A DNA stretch of 64,000 nucleotides from Winogradskyella alexanderae (GTDB lineage: Bacteria; Bacteroidota; Bacteroidia; Flavobacteriales; Flavobacteriaceae). Positions 34,534 through 43,678 of the stretch are shown in pieces. The notes under the pieces were generated by a model. It did no database searches. It was not told the origin of the DNA and saw only the letters and a list, made by a program, of their open reading frames with translations. Positions within the stretch are counted from its first letter, which is position 1. Each line of letters begins with the position of its first letter. Location: contig NZ_JAIUJR010000009.1 of NCBI RefSeq assembly GCF_020166335.1, positions 62,001 through 126,000 of the forward strand, read 5' to 3'. The position numbers were made by a program, and so were the translations under genes.

Positions 34534-35850
34534 ATGGAATATATCCCAAATATAATTTTTGCAATCGCCTTAATGTTAGGAGTAGGTTATTTTACACGAA
34601 ACGTTAAAAAACTAATCCGAAATATTAAACTTGGACGAGAAGTAGATGCTAGTGATAGTAAAGCACAACGTTGGAAGAATATGGCCATGATTGCCCTTGG
34701 GCAGAGCAAAATGGTTAAACGTCCCATTGCTGGTATAATGCATGTTGTAGTTTATATTGGATTTGTTATAATTAATATTGAAGTTCTAGAAATAATCATC
34801 GATGGACTATTTGGAACGCATCGTATAGGATTAGAGGTCCTACCACCTTCTGTTTATGGATTTTTAATTGGATCTTTTGAAATTCTAGCAGTACTTGTTT
34901 TAGTTGCAGTAGCAGTATTTTGGCTCAGAAGAAATATTATCAACGTAAAGCGGTTTTTAAGTGCTGAGATGAAAGGATGGCCCAAGAACGACGGTAATAT
35001 AATTCTTTACTTCGAAGTTGTTTTAATGTGTTTGTTTTTAGTTATGAACGCAACAGATACACAATTTCAAGAATTAGGGTCTGGTAATGTTGTATCGCAA
35101 TTTATTGCACCGTGGTTTGAGGGATTATCGCCATCGGCGCTTTATACGATCGAGCGTACTGCTTGGTGGTTGCACATTTTAGGAATACTAGTGTTTTTAA
35201 ATTACCTCTACTTCTCTAAGCATTTGCATATCCTTTTGGCTTTTCCTAATACCTACTATGGCAGTGTAGAAGTTAAAGGGAAATTCAATAATCTAGAGAC
35301 AGTAACAAATGAAGTTAAGCTAATGATGGATCCTAATGCAGATCCATTTGCTGCACCTGCTGAAGGAGATGTAGAAGAGGAGCCAGCAAAGTTTGGTGCG
35401 AGTGATGTGATGGATTTAAACCAGATTCAACTATTAAACGCCTATACATGTACGGAGTGTGGTCGTTGTACGTCTGCATGTCCCGCAAATCTTACAGGAA
35501 AAAAACTATCACCACGTAAAATAATGATGGATACGCGTGACCGACTTGAGGAGGTTGGAAAGAATATTGATGCTAACGGTGGAGAATTCAAAGACGATGG
35601 CAAGCAATTACTTGGCGATTATATCACCAACGAAGAGTTGTGGGCCTGTACAACTTGCAATGCTTGTGTAGAAGAGTGTCCGGTAAGTATTAACCCATTA
35701 TCAATAATATTGGATATGAGACGTTATTTGGTAATGGAACAAAGTGCTGCACCAATGGAACTGAACAATATGATGTCAAATATTGAAAACAACGGCGCAC
35801 CTTGGCCATATAATCAACAAGACCGTTTAAATTGGGCAAATGAAGTTTAG
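34534..35850 (+). CDS. membrane (Fe-S) oxidoreductase subunit, HdrC/nitrate reductase gamma-like
   Basis: 438 residues. The first 240 carry about five membrane helices resembling the cytochrome b-like gamma subunit (WKNMAMIALGQSKMVKRPIAG, YTIERTAWWLHILGILVFLNY). The C-terminal soluble part has two ferredoxin-type [4Fe-4S] sites: Cys306, 309, 312, 316 (CTECGRCTSACP) and Cys372, 375, 378, 382 (CTTCNACVEECP). It probably moves electrons between a quinol and the CCG-domain partner encoded at 36066. A 57-aa gene lies between the two. Confidence 0.9.
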   Translation: MEYIPNIIFAIALMLGVGYFTRNVKKLIRNIKLGREVDASDSKAQRWKNMAMIALGQSKMVKRPIAGIMHVVVYIGFVIINIEVLEIIIDGLFGTHRIGLEVLPPSVYGFLIGSFEILAVLVLVAVAVFWLRRNIINVKRFLSAEMKGWPKNDGNIILYFEVVLMCLFLVMNATDTQFQELGSGNVVSQFIAPWFEGLSPSALYTIERTAWWLHILGILVFLNYLYFSKHLHILLAFPNTYYGSVEVKGKFNNLETVTNEVKLMMDPNADPFAAPAEGDVEEEPAKFGASDVMDLNQIQLLNAYTCTECGRCTSACPANLTGKKLSPRKIMMDTRDRLEEVGKNIDANGGEFKDDGKQLLGDYITNEELWACTTCNACVEECPVSINPLSIILDMRRYLVMEQSAAPMELNNMMSNIENNGAPWPYNQQDRLNWANEV

Positions 35851-35882
35851 AAATTTTTATAGGTTTAAATCAAATAAATTCT

Positions 35883-36056
35883 ATGAATAGGAAAAATCTA
35901 TTTATTCTCGGTCTAATTCTTGTTGCAATCGGAATTGTAGCAATGATATTGTTGAAGGGCAACGACAATAGATTTTTAATAAGTGGTGCAATAATTGGTG
36001 CTGGAGGTGGTTTTCTAGCGGTTATTTCGGCACCAAAAAATAATAAGACAAATTAG
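35883..36056 (+). CDS. 57-aa membrane protein within the Fe-S operon
   Basis: ATG at 35883, stop TAG ending at 36056. The protein is MNRKNLFILGLILVAIGIVA and so on, with two hydrophobic segments separated by a short charged loop (KGNDNR) and a Gly-rich second helix. It fills the space between the two Fe-S subunit genes (32 nt after one, 9 nt before the next), so it is probably co-transcribed. Its length puts it below common gene-finding limits. It may be a small accessory subunit; function unknown. Confidence 0.7.
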   Translation: MNRKNLFILGLILVAIGIVAMILLKGNDNRFLISGAIIGAGGGFLAVISAPKNNKTN

Positions 36057-36065
36057 ATTAATGTA

Positions 36066-36848
36066 ATGAGTGAGAAACTGAGAGTACCAACTATGGCAGA
36101 ATTTATGGCCGAAGGCAAAGAACCAGAAATATTGTTCTGGGTTGGTTCTGCAGGTAGCTATGACGATAGAGCTAAGAAAATAACAAAGGCTTTTGTGAAA
36201 ATTCTAAATAAAGCCAATGTAGATTTTGCGGTTTTAGGTAGTGAAGAGAGCAATACAGGTGATGTTGCCAAACGTGCAGGAAATGAATTTTTATTTCAAA
36301 TGCAGGCCATGATGAATATAGAAGTCTTAAACGGCTATGGTATAAAGCGTATCGTAACCTGTGATCCACATTCGTTTAACTGCCTCAAAAATGAGTATCC
36401 AGGTCTTGGTGGCATCTATGATGTTATTCACCATACTCAATATATAAAAGAATTAATGTCCAAAGGACGATTAACACTGGAAGGCAATACCTATAAAGGA
36501 AAACGCATTACGTTTCATGACCCGTGCTATTTGGGCAGAGCTAACAGTGAATACGAAGCACCTAGAGATGTGCTTAAAAAGACGAATGCCACATTGGTTG
36601 AGATGAAGCGACATAAATCTACTGCACTGTGCTGTGGTGCAGGTGGTGCGCAAATGTTCAAAGAACCAGAAAAAGGCAATATGGATATTAATATTTTGAG
36701 AACAGAAGATGCGTTAGAAACTAAGCCTGAAATTATCGCAACTGGTTGTCCTTATTGTAAAACGATGATGATGGATGGTGTGAAATTTAAAGAAAAAGAA
36801 GGCGAAATATCAGTATTGGATATTGCCGAAGTAATTGCAAATTCATAG
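36066..36848 (+). CDS. (Fe-S)-binding protein with CCG domains (HdrB-like)
   Basis: 260 residues, soluble. Two cysteine-rich CCG repeats are visible: CDPHSFNCLKNEYPGLGG with HDPCYLGR, and TALCCGAGGAQM with GCPYCKTMM. This is the heterodisulfide reductase subunit B/GlpC-like fold that holds a special [4Fe-4S] centre. It should accept electrons from the membrane subunit encoded at 34534; the physiological substrate is unknown. The start ATG follows the 57-aa gene by 9 nt. Confidence 0.92.
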   Translation: MSEKLRVPTMAEFMAEGKEPEILFWVGSAGSYDDRAKKITKAFVKILNKANVDFAVLGSEESNTGDVAKRAGNEFLFQMQAMMNIEVLNGYGIKRIVTCDPHSFNCLKNEYPGLGGIYDVIHHTQYIKELMSKGRLTLEGNTYKGKRITFHDPCYLGRANSEYEAPRDVLKKTNATLVEMKRHKSTALCCGAGGAQMFKEPEKGNMDINILRTEDALETKPEIIATGCPYCKTMMMDGVKFKEKEGEISVLDIAEVIANS

Positions 36849-36857
36849 ATTGCATAA

Positions 36858-37490
36858 ATGAAAAAAATCACTTTTACCTTAATTGCTTTAGTTGGCTTTA
36901 ACCTAATTTTTGCCCAAAATAAGTCTAAAGAAGAAGTTCTTGAACTTATGGCCAATGATACATGCGAATGTATTCAAAAGAAGAAAATAGATCCATCGGA
37001 TTCAATGGAACAAAAGCAGATGGCTCTTGGCCTTTGCTTGATAACAAGCTATAACGAACACAAATCAAAATCAAAATATTTCAGCAAACAGAAAACCACA
37101 GATTTTGAGAAAATAGGTGAAGAAGTTGGTATGGTCATGGCAACTATTTGTGTTGATGATTTTATGTCTATTTTTTCTTCGGAGGAGCTCGTAGGGTTTA
37201 TAGATGATGAGGATGATATGGAAGGCAGTCGCGATGTTGAAAGCAATTTGTCCATTGAAGTAGAACTCATTTCAATGCGCAACGACGCTATCTCTTATAT
37301 TGAAACCAAGGATGATTTTGATAAAAATCACATATTCCTAATTACTCAAGAGTTTGAAGGCTATGAGCTGCTTAAGAAATCTAACTTTGGAAAATCCTAT
37401 AAGGTCACATTTAAAGAAGAAGAATACTTTGATTTAAGTGAACGTCAGTATATTATTAAAAAGGTGATCACTAAAATAGAGCAACTTTAA
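36858..37490 (+). CDS. secreted protein of unknown function
   Basis: 210 residues with a clear signal peptide (MKKITFTLIALVGFNLIFA). The mature part has four Cys (TCECIQ, LGLCLIT, ATICVDD), a very acidic loop (IDDEDDMEGS) and a C-terminal alpha/beta part. It begins 9 nt after the Fe-S gene and is probably in the same operon. No family recognised. Confidence 0.75.
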   Translation: MKKITFTLIALVGFNLIFAQNKSKEEVLELMANDTCECIQKKKIDPSDSMEQKQMALGLCLITSYNEHKSKSKYFSKQKTTDFEKIGEEVGMVMATICVDDFMSIFSSEELVGFIDDEDDMEGSRDVESNLSIEVELISMRNDAISYIETKDDFDKNHIFLITQEFEGYELLKKSNFGKSYKVTFKEEEYFDLSERQYIIKKVITKIEQL

Positions 37491-37532
37491 GAGTTGACTA
37501 CACGTTTATTTGATGCCACATAAAAATTTAAA

Positions 37533-38018
37533 ATGCTTGTAGATTTCGATACATTACCAGACGAATCTCGTGTTTGGATATACCAATCAAACAGAAGTTT
37601 TACTGAAGACGAGATAGAGGAAATTAAATCACGTCTCGACACTTTTATTAAAAACTGGACTGCGCACGGAAAGGATTTGGAATCAGGCTATAAAATTGTT
37701 TATAAGCGTTTTATAGTAATAGCTTTAAACCAAAGCTTGAATATAGCAACAGGATGTTCAATCGATGCCTCAGTTCGGTTTATACAGGATTTAGAAAACA
37801 AATATAATGTTGATTTAATGGACAAAATGAACGTTTCCTACAAGCAAGGGGAGTTTGTGGCATATAAATCACTCGTGGATTTTAAAAAGATGGCTAAGGA
37901 GCGAGCAATTGGTAAAAAAACCATTGTATTTAACAACCTGGTAACAAATATTGCTGAATTTAAGGAAAATTGGGAGGTACCTGCAAGCGAGAGCTGGCAC
38001 AGTCGATTTTTGAATTGA
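37533..38018 (+). CDS. conserved small protein, often mislabelled ABC transporter ATPase
   Basis: 161 residues, soluble alpha/beta protein beginning MLVDFDTLPDESRVWIYQSN. From memory, flavobacterial copies are often labelled ABC transporter ATPase, but no Walker A, signature or Walker B motif is present, so that name is unsupported. It contains one Cys (ATGCSIDAS) and a helical C terminus. It lies 42 nt after the secreted protein gene and 109 nt before serB. Function unknown. Confidence 0.8.
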   Translation: MLVDFDTLPDESRVWIYQSNRSFTEDEIEEIKSRLDTFIKNWTAHGKDLESGYKIVYKRFIVIALNQSLNIATGCSIDASVRFIQDLENKYNVDLMDKMNVSYKQGEFVAYKSLVDFKKMAKERAIGKKTIVFNNLVTNIAEFKENWEVPASESWHSRFLN

Positions 38019-38127
38019 CACTATTTATTGATACTCAGAAATCTTTTCATTTTCTAAAGCCATATTATTTTTATTTTTCAATTAGAATGGCCATTTTTAC
38101 AGACGACCAAATCAATAATATTTAATA

Positions 38128-39351
38128 GTGGCTACAGACATTTTCTTAATTAATATTTCTGGTCAGGATAAACCTGGGTTAACATCTGGACTTACGGGTG
38201 TATTAGCAAATTATGGTGCAAAGATTTTAGATATTGGTCAGGCCAATATTCATGATACACTCTCACTAGGAATTTTGTTTGAAATTAGTTCTGGAAAAAA
38301 ATCTGCCGCTGTACTTAAGGACTTGTTATTTAAAGCGTATGAGCTTGGGATTCAAGCAAAATTTACGCCCATAACGCAAGAAGATTATGAAAGCTGGGTA
38401 AATTTACAGGGAAAAGACCGTTACATCATAACTATATTAGGCGAAAAACTTGCAGCAGAGCAAATATCGGAAGTAACGAAAGTTATTTCTGAAAAAAACC
38501 TCAACATAGATGCGATAAAGCGTTTAACGGGTCGCATCTCCTTAGTAAGAGAAGAGGAGTATCCAAGAGCTTCAATACAACTTTCTGTAAGAGGAAAAAT
38601 TGATAATAAAAGTGAATTCACGCAGAAATTCATGGATATTTCTCATGAACTGGATGTAGACATCGCCTTTCAAGAAGATAACATCTTTAGACGAAATCGT
38701 CGGTTGGTCTGCTTTGATATGGATTCAACATTAATCCAGACAGAAGTTATTGACGAACTTGCAGAGCTAGCGGGTGTTGGTGAACAGGTAAAGGCCATTA
38801 CGGAATCTGCTATGCAAGGCGAAATTGATTTTAACGAAAGCTTTAAACGACGAATGAAATTACTTGAAGGTTTAAGCGAGGATGTTTTAAAGGAGGTTGC
38901 TGAGCGTTTACCAATAACTAAAGGCGCTCGAAGATTGGTAGACACATTGCATAGCTATGGTTTTAAAACGGCTATACTTTCTGGAGGCTTTACCTATTTT
39001 GGTCATTATCTTCAGAAAAAACTCGATATAGATTATGTTTATGCCAATGAGCTTGAAATTAAGGATGGCAAATTAACTGGTGGCTATATCGGCGATATTG
39101 TAAATGGGCAAAAGAAAGCAGAATACCTTCAACTTTTAGCAAATAAGATGGGAATTGATATTAGCCAAACTATTGCTGTTGGAGACGGAGCCAATGATTT
39201 ACCAATGTTAGATCTAGCTGGATTGGGAATTGCATTTCATGCCAAACCAAAGGTTAAGGATAATGCACAGAATTCCATTTCGAGCATCGGCCTAGATGGT
39301 ATACTTTATCTATTAGGATATCATGATAGGCATATAGACTTGATAGGCTAA
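38128..39351 (+). CDS. serB: phosphoserine phosphatase SerB with ACT domains
   Basis: 407 residues. Residues 1-about 165 contain two ACT domains (FLINISGQDKPGLTSGLTG, then RYIITILGEKLAAEQISEV), which usually bind amino acids. The HAD phosphatase domain follows, with the nucleophile motif CFDMDSTL (Asp197 and Asp199), ILSGGFTYF and the Mg-binding GDGANDLPML. It hydrolyses phosphoserine in the last step of serine synthesis. Start is GTG at 38128. A 12-codon ORF (38087-38125) ends 2 nt before it. The longer form with two ACT domains is common in this lineage. Confidence 0.95.
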   Translation: MATDIFLINISGQDKPGLTSGLTGVLANYGAKILDIGQANIHDTLSLGILFEISSGKKSAAVLKDLLFKAYELGIQAKFTPITQEDYESWVNLQGKDRYIITILGEKLAAEQISEVTKVISEKNLNIDAIKRLTGRISLVREEEYPRASIQLSVRGKIDNKSEFTQKFMDISHELDVDIAFQEDNIFRRNRRLVCFDMDSTLIQTEVIDELAELAGVGEQVKAITESAMQGEIDFNESFKRRMKLLEGLSEDVLKEVAERLPITKGARRLVDTLHSYGFKTAILSGGFTYFGHYLQKKLDIDYVYANELEIKDGKLTGGYIGDIVNGQKKAEYLQLLANKMGIDISQTIAVGDGANDLPMLDLAGLGIAFHAKPKVKDNAQNSISSIGLDGILYLLGYHDRHIDLIG

Positions 39352-39477
39352 TTTACCTTTCTAACGACTGTTAACTATACAGTTTATAAAAGAATCTTAA
39401 ACACTTTATTCTTAGTTCTAATTATATTATTTTGGCATAGTATTCGTTATAAATTAATCCGAATAGAATTTTATCAC

Positions 39478-42435
39478 ATGCGAAAATTTGCCCTTATATT
39501 CTTTTGTTTGTTTTTACAATTTTTAGTTGCTCAAAATAATCCTGTAGACCCCCTTTTAGCCTCTGATATTGTTGAACAAAATAGGTGGGTAGATAGTGTT
39601 TATGCTTCGCTTACAACAAAAGAAAAGATAGGTCAATTATTTATGATTCAAGTAATGTCTTCTGCAAATGCATCTGATAATATAAAGAACTTTAGGCTTG
39701 TTAACGAATACGGAATAGGTGGCATTATCTATTCTAAAGGCGGTCCAATGCGTCAGGCAAAATTGAATAATAAGCTTCAAGCGGTTTCAAAGATTCCATT
39801 ACTAATTGGTATGGACGCAGAGTGGGGTCTAAGCATGCGCTTAGATTCTACATATGCTTTTCCTTGGAATATGACCCTAGGAGCGATTTCAGATAATAAA
39901 CTAATCGAGCAAACTGGTAGACAGGTAGGGGAACATTGTAGGCGTTTAGGAGTTCACTTTAATTTTGCTCCTGTGGTAGATATTAATACAAATCCTAAAA
40001 ACCCCATTATTGGAAACCGATCGTTTGGAGAAGATCGGGATAATGTTACAAAGAAGGGATTGGCCTTTATGAAAGGTATGCAAAGTGCCGGTGTATTAGC
40101 AAATGCAAAGCATTTCCCTGGGCATGGTGACACCGAAGACGATAGCCATAAAACATTACCTACTGTTTCATTTAGTGAACAGCGAATTGATTCTGTTGAG
40201 CTTTATCCATATAGGAAACTTATAAATGAAGGTTTGTCTAGTGTTATGGTTGCACATTTAAATGTACCTAGTTTGGAAAAAAGAAAAGGGTTCCCTTCTT
40301 CATTATCCAAATACATTGTTACGGATATCCTTAAAGATAAATTAGGTTTTAAAGGGCTAATTTTTACTGATGCGCTAACAATGAAAGGTGCGGCAGACTA
40401 TATTGCCAAAGACATTGATGGCATTAATATGAGTTCCACAAATACTGGTGGTAAAATAGATTTAATGGCTTTTTTAGCGGGTAATGATGTTATGTTAATG
40501 TCTGAAAATCCCGTGTATGGTATTGAAAAATTTCATGACGCTTACGAAGAAGGTATAATTACTGAAGACCGATTAGCACATTCGGTCAAAAAAATATTAA
40601 TGGCCAAATATAAGGTTGGTCTAAACAACTACAAGCCTGTTGAACTAATCAATTTAAAAAAGGATTTAGTCAGATTAAAAGATGATGTATTGTATGAATC
40701 CTTGATGGAAAATGCCTTAACTGTTGTAAAAAGTAATAAATCTATACTACCTCTCCGTGATTTAGAAACACGGAATATAGCATATGTAGCCCTCGGTGAT
40801 AACGATGGTACGCCGTTTTATAACGAACTAAAAAAATATACAAGAGTCCACAAAATCGAAGATGATAAATTGGATGGCCTTATGGCTAAACTACAAAATT
40901 ATAATACCGTAATTGTTGGTTTCCATAAGTCTAACGATAATCCATGGAAAGATTTTAGATTTAAACAAAAAGAACTCGCTTGGTTATACGAGATTGCGCG
41001 CAACAATACGGTAATCCTTGATATTTTTGCCAGACCCTATGCCTTGAATGATCTTTTATCAATAGATAATATCGAAGGTATAATAATGAGTTATCAAAAC
41101 AGTGAAATTGCGCAGCAGAAATCGGCCCAACTCATATTTGGTGCAATTGCTGCAAAAGGAAAATTGCCAGTAAGTGCAGGGCAATTTTTCCCGGTTGAAA
41201 CAGGCATTGGGTTTAACTCAATATCAAATTTAAGCTATGGTTTGCCAGAGCATGTAGGAATGGATTCAGAATTACTTAAGAAATTGGATTCGGTCTCTAA
41301 TTATGCCATTAATAATAAAATGACACCAGGAATTCAATTATTGGTAGCACGAAGAGGCAAGGTCATTTATAACAAGAATTTTGGTTACCATACTTACGCA
41401 AAAAAAAACAAGGTTGATTTTGATGATATCTATGATGTTGCCTCATTAACCAAAATATTGGCAACATTGCCAGTTTTAATGGAAATTGAAGAAAAAGGTG
41501 CTGTTTCTTTAGATTCGAAATTAAGTGATTTAATGCTTGAGTACCGTGGTACCAACAAGGAGGATATTACACTGAAGAAAATGCTTTCACATTATGCACA
41601 GCTAAAACCTTGGATACCCTTTTACTACGCAACATTAGATTCTGTTACAAATAAACCAGACGCCAAGTATTACAGAAAAAGTAGAAGTAGGGGCTTTGAT
41701 ATTGAAGTTACAAATACACTGTTTTTACGAAATGACTATAAGGATTCTATTCAAGGAATTATACGAGACAGCGATTTGCTATCTAGTTTGCGCTACAGAT
41801 ACAGCGATTTGCCATATTACATTTTGAAGGAATATCTTGAAGGGTTTTATGACAAGCCTATGAACGAAATAACAGAAGATCGTTTCTATAAATCTTTGGG
41901 AGCTAATTACACTACATACAATCCAAGAGATAAGTTTAGTTTAAAAGACATTGTGCCTACAGAAGTAGACGATTATTTTAGATATAAAAAAGTTCATGGT
42001 TATGTACATGATATGGGCGCAGCCATGCAAGGTGGCATAGGAGGACACGCAGGTGTTTTTAGTAATGCCAATGATGTTGCCAAAATAATGCAAATGTTTT
42101 TACAGAAGGGATTTTATGGTGGCAAACGCTATTTAAAACGCGAAACCATAGATAAATTTAATACTTGTTATTTTTGTGAAGCCGATAACAGAAGAGGCGT
42201 GGGCTTTGATAAACCACAACTTGGGGAAGAAGGTCCTACTTGCGGATGTATATCTATGACCAGTTTTGGACATTCCGGTTTTACAGGCACCTATGCCTGG
42301 GCAGATCCAGAAGAAGAAATTATTTACGTGTTCTTGGCAAACAGAACCTATCCTGAGGCTGGGAAAAATCTTTTACTTAGGGAAAACGTTAGAACAGAAA
42401 TACAACGTCTTATTTACGAAGCTATTATTGATTGA
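39478..42435 (+). CDS. GH3 beta-N-acetylglucosaminidase fused to a beta-lactamase-family hydrolase
   Basis: 985 residues with signal peptide (MRKFALIFFCLFLQFLVA). The N-terminal GH3 domain (about 25-400) has the NagZ-type block KHFPGHGDTEDDSH, whose Asp/His pair is used in catalysis of N-acetylhexosaminidases. The middle is a GH3 C-terminal-like domain. From about 600 a class C beta-lactamase/penicillin-binding protein-like domain holds Ser656-Leu-Thr-Lys659 (SxxK), a Tyr-x-x motif (RYSDLPYY) and HSGFTG as the KTG equivalent. The combination suggests cell-wall or muropeptide turnover in the periplasm. bshA follows 91 nt later. Confidence 0.93.
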   Translation: MRKFALIFFCLFLQFLVAQNNPVDPLLASDIVEQNRWVDSVYASLTTKEKIGQLFMIQVMSSANASDNIKNFRLVNEYGIGGIIYSKGGPMRQAKLNNKLQAVSKIPLLIGMDAEWGLSMRLDSTYAFPWNMTLGAISDNKLIEQTGRQVGEHCRRLGVHFNFAPVVDINTNPKNPIIGNRSFGEDRDNVTKKGLAFMKGMQSAGVLANAKHFPGHGDTEDDSHKTLPTVSFSEQRIDSVELYPYRKLINEGLSSVMVAHLNVPSLEKRKGFPSSLSKYIVTDILKDKLGFKGLIFTDALTMKGAADYIAKDIDGINMSSTNTGGKIDLMAFLAGNDVMLMSENPVYGIEKFHDAYEEGIITEDRLAHSVKKILMAKYKVGLNNYKPVELINLKKDLVRLKDDVLYESLMENALTVVKSNKSILPLRDLETRNIAYVALGDNDGTPFYNELKKYTRVHKIEDDKLDGLMAKLQNYNTVIVGFHKSNDNPWKDFRFKQKELAWLYEIARNNTVILDIFARPYALNDLLSIDNIEGIIMSYQNSEIAQQKSAQLIFGAIAAKGKLPVSAGQFFPVETGIGFNSISNLSYGLPEHVGMDSELLKKLDSVSNYAINNKMTPGIQLLVARRGKVIYNKNFGYHTYAKKNKVDFDDIYDVASLTKILATLPVLMEIEEKGAVSLDSKLSDLMLEYRGTNKEDITLKKMLSHYAQLKPWIPFYYATLDSVTNKPDAKYYRKSRSRGFDIEVTNTLFLRNDYKDSIQGIIRDSDLLSSLRYRYSDLPYYILKEYLEGFYDKPMNEITEDRFYKSLGANYTTYNPRDKFSLKDIVPTEVDDYFRYKKVHGYVHDMGAAMQGGIGGHAGVFSNANDVAKIMQMFLQKGFYGGKRYLKRETIDKFNTCYFCEADNRRGVGFDKPQLGEEGPTCGCISMTSFGHSGFTGTYAWADPEEEIIYVFLANRTYPEAGKNLLLRENVRTEIQRLIYEAIID

Positions 42436-42454
42436 TCCTTTTAATTATTAGTTA

Positions 42455-42480
42455 AAAATACTACAGATTGTAAGTATTTT
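42455..42480 (+). terminator. hairpin after the GH3 fusion gene
   Basis: 8-bp arms AAAATACT (42455-42462) and AGTATTTT (42473-42480), 10-nt loop, T-rich end. A weak terminator candidate. Confidence 0.4.
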
Positions 42481-42490
42481 AAATAACTTC

Positions 42491-42505
42491 GACCTTTTAA
42501 AGGTC
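42491..42505. promoter_or_regulatory. palindrome upstream of bshA
   Basis: GACCTTT T AAAGGTC, 7-bp arms around one base, 21 nt before the ATG of bshA. A possible operator or part of a leader hairpin. Confidence 0.35.
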
Positions 42506-42526
42506 AACCATCGTAATAAAATTTAC

Positions 42527-43678
42527 ATGAAAATTGGTATTGTTTGTTATCCTACTTTTGGCGGTAGTGGAGTCGTGGCTACAGAATTAGGACTTGAACT
42601 TTCGCGCAGAGGTCATGAGATTCATTTTATAACTTATAGCCAGCCTGTTCGTTTAGAATTATTGAGCAACAATGTGCACTTTCATGAAGTTCATGTACCA
42701 GAATACCCCTTGTTTCATTACCAGCCTTATGAATTGGCCCTATCTAGTAAGTTGGTTGATATGGTTAAACTGCATGGTATTCAACTTTTACATGTACATT
42801 ATGCCATACCTCATGCCTATGCCGCATATATGGCCCAACAAATGCTATTGGATGAAGGTATACTAGTTCCAATTGTAACTACGCTGCACGGAACAGATAT
42901 TACTTTGGTAGGCAGTCATCCATTCTACAAGCCTGCCGTAGCATTTAGCATTAATAAATCTGACGCTGTGACTTCGGTTTCTGAAAGTTTAAAGGAGGAT
43001 ACCTTGAGATTGTTTAATATTAAGAAAGATATAAACGTTGTTCCTAACTTTATAGATTTAGATCGTCACGTTAACAACTTTACCGATTGCCAACGCGCTA
43101 TGATGGCAGAAGATCACGAACGGATTATTACACATATCAGTAATTTTCGGGAAGTGAAACAAATTCCTGATGTTATTAAGATTTTCTATAACATTCAAAA
43201 GGAAATACCAGCAAAACTTATGATGGTAGGTGAGGGCCCTGAAAAAGAAGGCGCTGAAATTATGGTTGAAGAACTGGGTATTTCAGACAAGGTAATATTC
43301 TTCGGAAATAGTAATGAAATAGACCGAATATTATGTTTTAGTGACCTTTTCTTGTTGCCATCGCAAACTGAAAGTTTTGGTTTGGCAGCATTGGAAGCTA
43401 TGGCAAGTGGTGTACCGGTAATATCAACAAATACAGGTGGTTTGCCAGAAGTAAATGAAGATGGGTTTTCAGGTTATTTAAGTGATGTCAATGCCGTTGA
43501 GGATATGACCCGTAATGCGCTACAAATTCTGAGGAATTCAGCCACATTAAGCACGTTTAAAGCCAATGCTAAAGTGCAGTCTAAAAAGTTTGACATACAC
43601 AAAGTAGTGCCAAAATATGAGGCAATTTATGAGGAAACATTAAACAGATTAATGGTTGCGTTTCCAAATATGATCTAA
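42527..43678 (+). CDS. bshA: N-acetyl-alpha-D-glucosaminyl L-malate synthase BshA
   Basis: 383-residue GT4 enzyme that joins GlcNAc to L-malate in the first step of bacillithiol synthesis. The characteristic start MKIGIVCYPTFGGSGVVATE, the TTLHGTDITLVGSHP block, the SVSESLKEDTL segment and the EX7E motif (ESFGLAALEAMASGVPVIST) are all BshA-like. Bacillithiol is used by many Bacteroidota as the main low-molecular-weight thiol. It follows the GH3 fusion gene by 91 nt. Its stop interlocks with the convergent gene (CTAA, 43675-43678). Confidence 0.95.
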   Translation: MKIGIVCYPTFGGSGVVATELGLELSRRGHEIHFITYSQPVRLELLSNNVHFHEVHVPEYPLFHYQPYELALSSKLVDMVKLHGIQLLHVHYAIPHAYAAYMAQQMLLDEGILVPIVTTLHGTDITLVGSHPFYKPAVAFSINKSDAVTSVSESLKEDTLRLFNIKKDINVVPNFIDLDRHVNNFTDCQRAMMAEDHERIITHISNFREVKQIPDVIKIFYNIQKEIPAKLMMVGEGPEKEGAEIMVEELGISDKVIFFGNSNEIDRILCFSDLFLLPSQTESFGLAALEAMASGVPVISTNTGGLPEVNEDGFSGYLSDVNAVEDMTRNALQILRNSATLSTFKANAKVQSKKFDIHKVVPKYEAIYEETLNRLMVAFPNMI

